From a bacterium (GTDB lineage Bacteria; Patescibacteriota; Saccharimonadia; Saccharimonadales; UBA4665): a stretch of DNA of 22,033 nt. The position numbers were made by a program, and so were the translations under genes. The DNA lies in the NCBI GenBank assembly GCA_021846765.1, contig JAJZWH010000007.1, forward strand, positions 1 to 22,033, given 5' to 3'. The notes under the pieces are model-generated. The model had not been told where the DNA came from, did not search any database, and saw only the letters and a list, made by a program, of their open reading frames with translations. Positions 1-5,619 of this stretch are shown piece by piece. Every line of letters starts with the position of its first letter. Positions within the stretch are counted from its first letter, which is position 1.

Positions 1-6
1 GCTTAT

Positions 7-426
7 TTAGGACCAAGGGCAATATAGTTCTAGCTCATCAAATTGCTTAAAGTCCTTAGTGTTATGGGTAACTAGTATAAGATTGTTTTGTAAGGATTGA
101 GAAGCTATTAAGGCATCTATACTCGGTGCTGTCTGACCTTTCTTAATGCTAGCAGCCATTATACTTGACCAGATTATCGTAGTGTCTAAATTTATAATAA
201 GCACCCTGTTACTGAAAGCCTTCGTTATTTCGGCGGTATGCTTCCTTAGTTTATTACGTTTGGCACTATCTGTAAGTATTTCTATGCCTTTATATAACTC
301 ACCAAGAGTTATGCACGAAACGTAAAGTTCAGAAACTTCAGCCTGATTAAACCAGTCCATGAAGCCTTGATTTGGCTGTGGTTTACTGACTTCACTAAGT
401 GCATTTGTATCTAACAAGTAGGGCAT
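7..426 (-). CDS. vapC: VapC-family PIN-domain toxin (module 1)
   Basis: Predicted PIN-domain ribonuclease of a type II toxin-antitoxin pair, 139 residues, the usual length for the family. All four metal-binding acidic positions can be placed: D6 in LLDTNALSE, E43 in TLGELYKG, D104 in SIDALIAS and D125 in HNTKDF, so it looks intact. VapC-like toxins typically cleave tRNA or rRNA with Mg2+; the target here cannot be read from sequence. It lies 5 nt downstream of a Phd-type antitoxin on the same strand, and the two presumably share the promoter at 687-715. The DTNALSE start and the Phd partner resemble the FitB-like subgroup. The family call is secure; whether it is active is inference. Confidence 0.9.
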   Translation of the reverse strand: MPYLLDTNALSEVSKPQPNQGFMDWFNQAEVSELYVSCITLGELYKGIEILTDSAKRNKLRKHTAEITKAFSNRVLIINLDTTIIWSSIMAASIKKGQTAPSIDALIASQSLQNNLILVTHNTKDFKQFDELELYCPWS

Positions 427-431
427 ATCGA

Positions 432-680
432 TTAAATTAGCTGTTCACTGGCACGTCCAGTTAGAGACTTATCTCGAGTTAAATCTAGCTCGTGAAACCC
501 ACTGTTATAGAGTAATGCCTTTAAATCTTTACTAGGTGTAGTAAGTTTTTGATATTCGTCGTAACTAATTAAGACGGCTGTGTTACGACCACGCCTACTT
601 ATAATTTGAGGCCCATTAGTAATACTAGTGTCTACTACTTCGCTAAACTTATTTTTTGCATCTTGCAATTGCCATGTCAT
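432..680 (-). CDS. Phd/YefM-family antitoxin (module 1)
   Basis: Antitoxin of 82 residues. The N-terminal part (MTWQLQDAKNKFSEVVD, then ISRRGRNTAVLISYDEYQKL) is the typical Phd/YefM DNA-binding fold: an initial strand, a helix with the AKNKFSEVV motif, and the GRxxAVLIS strand. The C-terminal third (GFHELDLTRDKS) should wrap the PIN toxin encoded just downstream. In this family the antitoxin, alone or with toxin, represses its own operon, and a 17-bp palindrome sits exactly between the -35 and -10 boxes of its promoter. The predicted transcription start falls on the ATG at 680, so the mRNA should be leaderless; no Shine-Dalgarno is present. Confidence 0.9.
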   Translation of the reverse strand: MTWQLQDAKNKFSEVVDTSITNGPQIISRRGRNTAVLISYDEYQKLTTPSKDLKALLYNSGFHELDLTRDKSLTGRASEQLI

Positions 681-686
681 AACTTC

Positions 687-733
687 AGTATAAGCTAGAC
701 AGTCTAGCTTGTCAAGAAGAAGACAGTCTAGCT
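687..733 (-). promoter_or_regulatory. Promoter and palindromic operator of the phd-vapC module
   Basis: On the minus strand TTGACA (715-710) and TATACT (692-687) are separated by exactly 17 bp. The whole spacer is an odd palindrome, AGCTAGACAGTCTAGCT read on the plus strand (693-709). Half of it, GACAGTCTAGCT, recurs directly 24 bp away (722-733). Binding here would block RNA polymerase, as expected for autoregulation by a Phd-type antitoxin. The -10 box ends 7 bp before the ATG, so transcription should start at or next to the start codon. Confidence 0.75.
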
Positions 734-767
734 CTTATAATTCTTACTCTAATTGGACGACAGGTTT

Positions 768-893
768 TTAAATATCAAGCATAGAACTTGTGCTAATGTC
801 ATAATTCCAATAAGTTTTGAGTGATTCAAGCAATTTATCTAGCTGTTCAAGGTTAATCGCTCCTAGTCGACCAAAGCATAAACAAAATAAGTT
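768..893 (-). repeat. Degenerate recurrent coding element, copy A
   Basis: A minus-strand reading frame without a credible start codon encodes GAINLEQLDKLLESLKTYW, then a divergent tail to a TAA at 768-770. Bases 807-875 match copy C (2476-2544) at 68 of 69 positions, and the peptide also matches copies B, D and E. It lies between the phd promoter and the next antitoxin promoter. It is not a complete gene, and I do not recognise the family. Confidence 0.65.
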
Positions 894-925
894 TTAACTT
901 GCAAAAGTCTTTTAGATTATATAAT
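889..925 (+). promoter_or_regulatory. Putative promoter/operator of abrB-vapC module 2
   Basis: A perfect TATAAT (920-925) lies 9 bp before the ATG at 935. The best -35 candidate is TTGCAA (899-904), at a short 15-bp spacing. An inverted repeat AAGTT-TT-AACTT (889-900) abuts it and could be the operator. Only the -10 box is strong. The predicted start leaves only 2-3 nt of leader. Confidence 0.5.
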
Positions 926-934
926 ATAAAAGAT

Positions 935-1171
935 ATGAGCAGTACAAAATTATCTAGTAACTACCAAATTGTAGTACCTAAAGATGTGCGTAAAAGACTG
1001 AGGCTAGTTAAAGGCCAACCTCTTTACGTCAAATCCGTAGGTGAGAATTCCGTATCTTTCACTACTGAATCGCCCATAGATGCCTACTATGGCTTATTAA
1101 AGGGTGAATTTGACGAAGACGCAGTTAGCTACCAGAAACAGTTAAGGAAGGACAGAACGCTACCTAGCTAA
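935..1171 (+). CDS. AbrB/MazE-type swapped-hairpin antitoxin (module 2)
   Basis: Antitoxin of 78 residues from the ATG at 935. An in-frame TTG at 899 would add 12 residues, but it lies upstream of the -10 box and is rejected. The N-terminal half (KLSSNYQIVVPKDVRKRLRL, then KGQPLYVK) is the SpoVT/AbrB DNA-binding fold: strand, PxxVRxxLxL turn-helix, strand. The C-terminal part (DAYYGLLKGEF, then a charged tail) matches the toxin-binding region of antitoxins paired with PIN toxins. Its stop codon overlaps the toxin start by one base (TAATG at 1169-1173), which indicates translational coupling. There is no Shine-Dalgarno, in line with a near-leaderless mRNA. Confidence 0.85.
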   Translation: MSSTKLSSNYQIVVPKDVRKRLRLVKGQPLYVKSVGENSVSFTTESPIDAYYGLLKGEFDEDAVSYQKQLRKDRTLPS

Positions 1172-1560
1172 TGATTGCCTTAGATACCAACATTTTCATA
1201 TATGTTCTTAATGGACACGAACAGTTCGGGCCACCTTCAGCTATGTTGCTCAAAGATAAAGAGCCTAAAACAGCTTCTAGATTAGTGTATGCCGAAGTGC
1301 TAGCCAGTCCTAAACTGGAAGATGAATTGATACGCTCTAAAGCCGTGTCATTTTTAGACAAACTTGATATCAAGTGGCAAGAAGTTAACTACAATGTACT
1401 TATTGAAGCCGCTAATCTTAGAAGACAACAACCTGGGTTAAAGTTGATTGATGCTTTACATATAGCTTCGGCTATCATTGCCCATGCTGAAACATTTTTT
1501 TCTAACGACCAAGATTTACAACTACTAAAAATTTCAGAGCTGATTATTAAAAGTCTATAG
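1171..1560 (+). CDS. vapC: VapC-family PIN-domain toxin (module 2)
   Basis: PIN-domain ribonuclease, 129 residues. The acidic centre is complete: D5 (ALDTNIF), E42 (VYAEVLAS), D94 (LIDALHIAS) and D113 (SNDQDL). Its start codon shares one base with the stop of the AbrB-type antitoxin, so the two are translationally coupled. The C-terminal two thirds are nearly duplicated in the broken copy at 4101-4355, including the DNA just beyond the stop codon. The tail overlaps the end of the antisense copy B element (1555-1737), which ends in the same few bases. Family assignment is certain; the RNA target is unknown. Confidence 0.9.
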   Translation: MIALDTNIFIYVLNGHEQFGPPSAMLLKDKEPKTASRLVYAEVLASPKLEDELIRSKAVSFLDKLDIKWQEVNYNVLIEAANLRRQQPGLKLIDALHIASAIIAHAETFFSNDQDLQLLKISELIIKSL

Positions 1561-1737
1561 TTCGTATTCTAAAAACCCGACACCACTAATAATAATATCT
1601 TCAGTCTTATCGCCTGACCAGTGGCTTTTTAAGACAGACAAGAGTCTTTCTATTTGTTCAAGTTTAATCGCTCCTAGTTGACCAAAATTCTTATGCTTTT
1701 TCTTAGAAAGATAACGTGCGTATTGACATGTGTACAC
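1555..1737 (-). repeat. Degenerate recurrent coding element, copy B (60-codon open frame)
   Basis: This is the longest uninterrupted copy. It could encode 60 residues from a GTG at 1737 to a TAG that overlaps the end of the vapC gene on the other strand. The core is GAIKLEQIERLLSVLKSHW and the end FLEYEL. The peptide matches copies A, C, D and E, but the GTG lies inside the operator and promoter of the neighbouring RHH antitoxin, so translation from there is doubtful. A real small protein cannot be excluded. It resembles no family I know. Confidence 0.55.
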
Positions 1738-1752
1738 AACTTAGTGTACACT
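1723..1752 (+). promoter_or_regulatory. Promoter and double-palindrome operator of RHH-vapC module 3
   Basis: TTGACA (1723-1728) and TACACT (1747-1752) are 18 bp apart. Two copies of the perfect 8-bp palindrome GTGTACAC (1730-1737 and 1744-1751) occupy the spacer, 14 bp start to start. That fits two ribbon-helix-helix dimers binding side by side. The predicted transcription start (about 1759) is within a few bases of the ATG at 1762, so the message is near-leaderless. Confidence 0.75.
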
Positions 1753-1761
1753 TAACATAGT

Positions 1762-1989
1762 ATGAAAAATATAACATTATCCGCCCAAGATGATTTAATA
1801 GATAGGGCACGCAGAATAGCTTCCAATAGAAACAGTAGTCTTAATATAATGTTCCGAGAGTGGCTTGAAGGGTTAAACAATAGTGAAACTCACAACACTC
1901 AGGAAGATAAACTTAAAGATTTATGGAAAAGGACAAATTACGCTAGGGTTGGAAAAAAACTTAGCAGAGAAGAAATGAATGAAAGATAA
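1762..1989 (+). CDS. Ribbon-helix-helix antitoxin (module 3)
   Basis: Antitoxin of 75 residues. The start MKNITLSAQDDLIDRARRIAS, then NRNSSLNIMFREWLEGL, reads as a ribbon-helix-helix domain: one short strand, then two helices with the N-S/T-S-L turn, as in CopG/VapB proteins. The charged C-terminal tail (EDKLKDLWKRTNYARVGKKLSREEM) should bind the toxin. The stop overlaps the vapC start by one base (TAATG, 1987-1991). A pair of GTGTACAC palindromes in the promoter fits autorepression by such a protein. No Shine-Dalgarno precedes the ATG. The call rests on motif and context. Confidence 0.82.
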   Translation: MKNITLSAQDDLIDRARRIASNRNSSLNIMFREWLEGLNNSETHNTQEDKLKDLWKRTNYARVGKKLSREEMNER

Positions 1990-2405
1990 TGAAAGCTTTC
2001 ATTGATACAAATATCTTTGTGTATGCGCAAGATAACAGTAATAATGCAAAAACCAAAGTATCTCAGGAAATAATTACGAAATTATTCTTAGAGAAGCGGG
2101 GATTTATAAGCACCCAAGTTATTCAAGAGTTTTGTAATGTATTCCTTAGGAAGTCCGAGAAGCCTCTTCGGCCTAATGATATCACTGAAATTATAGATGA
2201 CCTGCTATTGCCTCTGTTAGCTCATACGCCTGATAGCTCATTTTATAAAAGGGCTATCGGTGTCTACAGTAAACATTCGTTGAGTTTCTATGATTCGCTA
2301 GTTGTTCAAGCGGCAATTGATTTAAAGTGCGATTTACTTTATAGCGAAGATATGCAAAATGGTGCACATTATAGCGGAGTTACAGTAGTCAATCCGTTTG
2401 CATAG
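1989..2405 (+). CDS. vapC: VapC-family PIN-domain toxin (module 3)
   Basis: PIN-domain ribonuclease, 138 residues. Likely metal ligands are D6 (FIDTNIFVY), E47 (VIQEFCNVF), D102 (SFYDSLVV) and D121 (SEDMQNG), so the active site appears complete. It belongs to a different PIN subgroup from the toxins of modules 2 and 4: the third motif is SFYDSLVVQAA rather than xxDAxHIA. This suggests independent acquisition rather than local duplication. It is coupled to the upstream RHH antitoxin by a one-base overlap, and its stop codon is followed within a few bases by the end of the antisense copy C. Confidence 0.9.
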   Translation: MKAFIDTNIFVYAQDNSNNAKTKVSQEIITKLFLEKRGFISTQVIQEFCNVFLRKSEKPLRPNDITEIIDDLLLPLLAHTPDSSFYKRAIGVYSKHSLSFYDSLVVQAAIDLKCDLLYSEDMQNGAHYSGVTVVNPFA

Positions 2406-2406
2406 T

Positions 2407-2568
2407 TTACAATTCATATTCAATCTTCGGGTTTTTGTCAGGGTTATCCCATAAAGGTATGGTAAAACAATAATCCCAATAAGTTTTGAGTGATTCAAGC
2501 AATTTATCTAGCTGTTCAAGGTTAATCTCTCCTAGTCGACCAAATAAAGTAAATAAAAAATCTTTACT
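2407..2568 (-). repeat. Degenerate recurrent coding element, copy C
   Basis: A minus-strand frame, open from a stop at 2571 to a TAA at 2407-2409, has no ATG. It reads GEINLEQLDKLLESLKTYW followed by a longer tail ending IEYEL. It is 68/69 identical to copy A over the core, but its tail resembles copy B's FLEYEL ending. The upstream part of the open frame is inside the promoter and operator of the next TA module. Confidence 0.65.
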
Positions 2569-2591
2569 TTATTAGAAGTCTGGTTTATGAT
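2543..2591 (+). promoter_or_regulatory. Promoter and operator of abrB-vapC module 4
   Basis: TTTACT (2563-2568) and TATGAT (2586-2591) are 17 bp apart. A perfect 11-bp inverted repeat, AATAAAGTAAA (2543-2553) and TTTACTTTATT (2563-2573), overlaps the -35 box and is a good operator candidate. The predicted transcription start coincides with the ATG at 2598: a leaderless message. Confidence 0.75.
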
Positions 2592-2597
2592 GTGTTT

Positions 2598-2867
2598 ATG
2601 AAAAACTCTTCATATACGCTTAAAGTTTCTTCTCAAAGTCAGGTTACTTTACCTAGAAGTCTACGTGAACAGCTAAAATTACGACCAGGCTCTCGTATTA
2701 CTATTATGGTTACAGATGACGGCAGTCTCAAGCTATCAGACAAATTACCTATTGAAAAACATTTCGGAACTTTTACAGGTACTTGGACTAATCAAGGTAA
2801 AGATGCAGCTGACTATACAAGAAGTTTACGTAACTCAATGCAGCCCAAGTTAAACTCAAATAGATGA
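2598..2867 (+). CDS. AbrB/MazE-type antitoxin (module 4)
   Basis: Antitoxin of 89 residues from the ATG at 2598. The GTG two codons upstream lies just past the -10 box and is unlikely to be used. The N-terminal half (YTLKVSSQSQVTLPRSLREQLKL, RPGSRITIMV) is the AbrB/SpoVT DNA-binding domain. The C-terminal part (KHFGTFTGTW, DYTRSLRNSM) is the likely toxin-binding arm; it shares the x-F/Y-G-x-x-x-G layout of the module 2 antitoxin. It overlaps the toxin start by 4 bp (ATGA at 2864-2867), which is classic translational coupling. The operator palindrome at 2543-2573 fits autorepression. Confidence 0.87.
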   Translation: MKNSSYTLKVSSQSQVTLPRSLREQLKLRPGSRITIMVTDDGSLKLSDKLPIEKHFGTFTGTWTNQGKDAADYTRSLRNSMQPKLNSNR

Positions 2868-3265
2868 TAGCTTACGACACAAATATATTAATCTATGCCC
2901 TGGAAGGGATAAGTTCTTGGTCTAAGGCCGCTCAAGCTATTGTACAAAGCGGAGAACACGAAGGTGCTGTACTATCGGTACTGATATGGCAAGAGCTAAT
3001 GACTGGAGCCGTGATGCGCGGTGACGATTCAGATAAGAGGTTAGCTAATATATTAAACGACTTCAGCGCTACTAAGTTTGCCCCCGTTACGTTGAGTATA
3101 TGCGAAAAAGCAACTTCTCTTACAAAACACTATGGTAAACAAGTTTATGGGTACGATGCCATACATCTTGCTACTGCAATTGAGTTTAAGGCTGAATATT
3201 TTGTTACAAATGATAAAGAATTGCTCAGTCTAGAGTTGGATGAAGTAAAAATTATTAGCTTATAA
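2864..3265 (+). CDS. vapC: VapC-family PIN-domain toxin (module 4)
   Basis: PIN-domain ribonuclease, 133 residues, with a complete acidic set: D5 (AYDTNILIY), E44 (IWQELMTG), D98 (GYDAIHLATA) and D117 (TNDKEL). Organisation and partner type match module 2, and the C-termini are alike (xIISL versus IIKSL), but the two proteins are clearly diverged, so an old duplication or separate acquisition is possible. The start overlaps the antitoxin stop by 4 bp. Copy D of the recurrent antisense element begins about 40 bp beyond the stop. Confidence 0.9.
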   Translation: MIAYDTNILIYALEGISSWSKAAQAIVQSGEHEGAVLSVLIWQELMTGAVMRGDDSDKRLANILNDFSATKFAPVTLSICEKATSLTKHYGKQVYGYDAIHLATAIEFKAEYFVTNDKELLSLELDEVKIISL

Positions 3266-3302
3266 CTAATCGTTCTAAAAAGACTTTACCGTGCTTTGTA
3301 CG

Positions 3303-3437
3303 CTAAAGTTCATATGTCGAAGTTAGTGATTCATAAGTTGTAGATGTGCTAACTCTACTATCACAGTTCCAGTATGTTTTGAGAGATAATATCAGTCTGT
3401 CTAGCTGTCCAAGATTAATCGTTCCTACTCGAAGTTC
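3303..3437 (-). repeat. Degenerate recurrent coding element, copy D
   Basis: A minus-strand frame from a TAA (3440-3438) to a TAG (3303-3305) reads RVGTINLGQLDRL, then LSLKTYW, and ends STYEL. It is diverged from copies A and C, but many differences are synonymous third-position changes (AAC/AAT, GAT/GAC, TCA/TCT, ACT/ACA, TAT/TAC, AAT/AAC), so the ancestor was probably translated. No start codon is visible. Confidence 0.6.
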
Positions 3438-3465
3438 TTATACTTATAGGCTAACTCCGTATTCC

Positions 3466-3508
3466 TTGACATAGTATATACATTTGTATATCATAAAGAT
3501 GGAGGATA
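3466..3508 (+). promoter_or_regulatory. Promoter, operator and ribosome site of mazEF
   Basis: TTGACA (3466-3471) and TATCAT (3489-3494) are 17 bp apart. An inverted repeat ATATAC-ATTT-GTATAT (3476-3491) fills the spacer and is a plausible MazE operator. Unlike the other TA modules, a clear Shine-Dalgarno GGAGGA (3502-3507) precedes the ATG at 3513. Confidence 0.75.
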
Positions 3509-3512
3509 AATT

Positions 3513-3761
3513 ATGACAATAAATTCTAGTATTAAGAAATGGGGCAATAGCCTTGCTATACGAATTCCCGCTTCTGTTGTCCAGGATTTGGCACTCTCTG
3601 AAAACAGTAGCGTTCTTATTACGAGCAACGGAGTAATAGCTACGATTCAGCCCCAAAAACGTAAGAAGGTAACCCTTAATGAGCTTGTAGCAGCTATTAC
3701 GCCCGACAACATCCACAATGAAGTAGATTGGGGCAGACCTGTCGGTAAAGAAATATGGTAG
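3513..3761 (+). CDS. mazE: MazE-type antitoxin (module 5)
   Basis: Antitoxin of 82 residues. The N-terminal SSIKKWGNSLAIRIPASVV is the near-diagnostic MazE/PemI form of the AbrB swapped-hairpin DNA-binding domain (KWGNSxAxRIP), followed by the SSVLITSNGVIATIQP hairpin. The acidic C-terminal arm ending with VDWGRPVGKEIW is the MazF-binding segment. The reading frame runs 7 bp into mazF. It is probably autoregulated through the palindrome at 3476-3491. Of the five antitoxins this is the only one with an obvious ribosome-binding site. Confidence 0.93.
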   Translation: MTINSSIKKWGNSLAIRIPASVVQDLALSENSSVLITSNGVIATIQPQKRKKVTLNELVAAITPDNIHNEVDWGRPVGKEIW

Positions 3762-4093
3762 CGGGCTACATACCAGATAGAGGTGATATAGTTTGGTTGA
3801 ACTTTAGCCAACAACAAGGACATGAGCAAGCTGGTATGCGCCCAGCAATTGTATTGTCTCCTAAGAGTTATAATCAAAACTCTAAGTTAATGCTTGCGTG
3901 TCCCATTACTTCTAAGATAAAGCATTATCCATTTGAAGTACGAATTAAATCAAATGGGATTGATGGAGTCATTCTTGCTGACCAAGTCAAAAATCTTGAT
4001 TGGACAATGAGAAATATGTCATTTGCCGAAAAAGCACCTTATGAGGTACTTGAGCAAACGCAAGAACTTATTGTAGCATTATTAAAGGACTAG
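3755..4093 (+). CDS. mazF: MazF-family mRNA interferase toxin (module 5)
   Basis: Sequence-specific endoribonuclease of the MazF/PemK/Kid fold, 112 residues, normal length. Conserved features are RGDIVWLNF at the start, R29 in GMRPAIVLSP and T52 in CPITSK; these correspond to the catalytic Arg and Thr positions of E. coli MazF. VILADQVKNLDW matches the conserved dimer-core strand. The cleavage site recognised cannot be predicted. It starts inside mazE (7-bp overlap). About 7 bp after its stop the DNA becomes homologous to the middle of the module 2 vapC gene, so the insertion of mazEF, or a recombination, probably removed that gene's 5' half. Confidence 0.93.
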   Translation: MVAGYIPDRGDIVWLNFSQQQGHEQAGMRPAIVLSPKSYNQNSKLMLACPITSKIKHYPFEVRIKSNGIDGVILADQVKNLDWTMRNMSFAEKAPYEVLEQTQELIVALLKD

Positions 4094-4100
4094 AGTTTAG

Positions 4101-4355
4101 GGTCCTAAGCTGGAAAATGAATTGCTGCTCTCTAAAGCCATGTCATTTTTAGATGAACTTGATATCAAGTGGCAAGAAATTAGCTATAATGTACTCATTG
4201 AAGCCGCTAATCTTAAAAGACAACATCCCGAGCTAAAGTTGGTCGATGCTCTACATATAGCTTCGGCTATTATTGCCTTTGCTGAAACATTTTTTTCTAA
4301 CGACCAAGATTTACAATTACTAAAAATTTCAGAGCTAAATATTAAGAGTCTATAG
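4101..4355 (+). pseudogene. 5'-truncated vapC remnant, paralogue of the module 2 toxin
   Basis: From GPKLENEL onward the frame matches residues 46-129 of the module 2 toxin (1171-1560) almost throughout, including LVDALHIASAII, FFSNDQDLQLLKISEL and the final KSL. The first 45 residues, with the two metal ligands equivalent to D5 and E42, are absent: homology starts abruptly about 7 bp after mazF. A TTG at 4122 or ATG at 4140 could start a fragment, but without half the active site it should not be a nuclease. The similarity continues past the stop codon into copy E, so the duplicated unit included that element. Confidence 0.85.
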
Positions 4356-4495
4356 TTCGTATTCTAAAAACTGGTCACCACTGTTAATAGAAATAGCTTC
4401 ATTCTTATCTCTTGATATTACCTGACCAACGGTTTTTTAAGACAGACAAGAGTTTCTCTATATGTTTAACTTTAATCGTTTCTGCTCAGCCAGAT
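4353..4495 (-). repeat. Degenerate recurrent coding element, copy E (frameshifted)
   Basis: The minus strand carries the motif TIKVKHIEKLLSVLKNRW, an in-frame stop a few codons later, and, in another frame, the FLEYEL ending shared with copy B. It is a decayed copy of the B-type element and follows the truncated paralogue of the same vapC, so the toxin and element were duplicated together. Confidence 0.6.
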
Positions 4496-4904
4496 AAATT
4501 AAAGTAACTTACTTTACGTAGTCTAAGGTTCTTTCGGTTTATAGCTAATTAATTACCATTTTGAGTTGATCTTTTTAGGGCTAATATTTTCACCTTTAAC
4601 TGTTAGGTTCAAAAATAATTTACGAAGAAGTCAGTTCATTTGAGCAAATATTATCGGTTCGTCTGTGTAAACTGGCTACATATTGAAAAGTTCGAGACCA
4701 GAAGATAATACACGACGATTACTCTTATAAAACTAAAGAGTTTTGCAGTATTTCAGCAATCATTCTTAACCACAGACTGAAGAGCGCTCTGTTAATAATA
4801 ATATTAATGATGTTGCAGATTTATATTTTTATAATTTAATTTAACCAATAATACTTCTAGAATAATTTGCTATGAGTATTAAAAACTAATAGTATGGAAA
4901 ATGT
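4496..4904 (+). other. AT-rich intergenic region with no recognised gene
   Basis: About 400 bp between the decayed copy E and the next gene. I see no convincing reading frame, tRNA or terminator. A weak promoter candidate, TTTAAC/TAATTT, lies about 50 bp before the ATG at 4905, and no Shine-Dalgarno precedes that ATG. It may be decayed accessory DNA at the edge of the TA island. Confidence 0.4.
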
Positions 4905-5597
4905 ATGTGGCAAAAAACTAAACATGGTTTATATAAGCAGTTTAATTTTATAAATTTTAAAGAAGCTTTTGAGTTTATTACTCAGGTTGCTCGACTGGCA
5001 GAAGTGCAAGAGCATTATCCAAGGTGGGAAAATGAGTGGAATGTTGTAAATATTTGGCTATCTACTCATCAAGAAACTACAACTATTACCGAACAAGATA
5101 GATCTATGGCTGAAGCTATCGACACCTTGATTAAGGAAGGAGAACCGGTTAGTGAATGGAGCAAGAATGAAAAAAAACAACAATATAAAATTAAAATGTA
5201 TGCCGATGGTGGATCAAGAGGTAATCCAGGCCCCAGCGCGAGCGGATATGTATTGTTAGATCTAGATGACAAAATATTAGTCGATGAAGGTATTTATTTA
5301 GGTATTACAACTAATAATCAGGCCGAATATACGGCTTTAAAAGTTGGACTAGAAGCTGCTAAGGCTATGGGGGTGCTGGAAATTGATGTATATATGGATA
5401 GTTTATTAGTAATCAATCAAATGAAGGGTATTTTTAAAGTTAAGAATCGGGATTTGTGGCCTATCCATTCTGCAATAGTAGAACTGACTCGACAATTTAA
5501 AAAGGTTACTTTTACTCATGTACCTCGTGAACTCAATAAACTGGCCGATGCTGCCGTCAATCGTGCTCTGGATAAAGCTTTAGGGATAAAAACTTAA
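4905..5597 (+). CDS. Fusion of a pterin-4a-carbinolamine dehydratase-like domain and RNase HI
   Basis: A two-domain protein of 230 residues. Residues 1-73 read as a PCD/DCoH fold: FKEAFEFITQVARLAEV, then EHYPRWENEW (H37), then LSTHQ (H55) and TEQDRSMAEAID. The usual HHP motif is HYP, so one active-site His is replaced by Tyr. Residues about 95-230 are a complete RNase HI with D101 (YADGGSRGNPG), E141 (NNQAEY), D165 (MDS) and D215 (LADAAVN), expected to cleave RNA in RNA-DNA hybrids with Mg2+. A standalone RNase HI is about 155 residues. No folate or aromatic amino acid gene is nearby, so the PCD part may serve for dimerisation or nucleic-acid binding rather than pterin chemistry (inference). 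Confidence 0.85.
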   Translation: MWQKTKHGLYKQFNFINFKEAFEFITQVARLAEVQEHYPRWENEWNVVNIWLSTHQETTTITEQDRSMAEAIDTLIKEGEPVSEWSKNEKKQQYKIKMYADGGSRGNPGPSASGYVLLDLDDKILVDEGIYLGITTNNQAEYTALKVGLEAAKAMGVLEIDVYMDSLLVINQMKGIFKVKNRDLWPIHSAIVELTRQFKKVTFTHVPRELNKLADAAVNRALDKALGIKT

Positions 5598-5606
5598 ATT
5601 TTAAGG

Positions 5607-5612
5607 TATAAT
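5607..5612 (+). promoter_or_regulatory. -10 box of rnpB
   Basis: TATAAT ends 7 bp before the predicted 5' end of the RNase P RNA (5620). No good -35 box lies at the proper distance, which would fall in the last codons of the RNase HI gene, so a separate promoter is likely but only half supported. Confidence 0.55.
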
Positions 5613-5619
5613 AAGATTT

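Noticed and set aside
740..900. attC-type integron recombination sites in the repeated element
   Set aside because: I looked for the inverse and core site pattern (RYYYAAC...GTTRRRY) and did not find it consistently in the copies; the third-position divergence instead indicates coding ancestry.
1555..1737. Copy B as an independent small gene
   Set aside because: Its only start is a GTG inside the GTGTACAC operator and promoter of the next module, and the sister copies have no starts; listed as a repeat, with expression left open.
3444..3877. Minus-strand frames opposite mazE and mazF
   Set aside because: They overlap two well-supported genes and their promoter and resemble no protein family.
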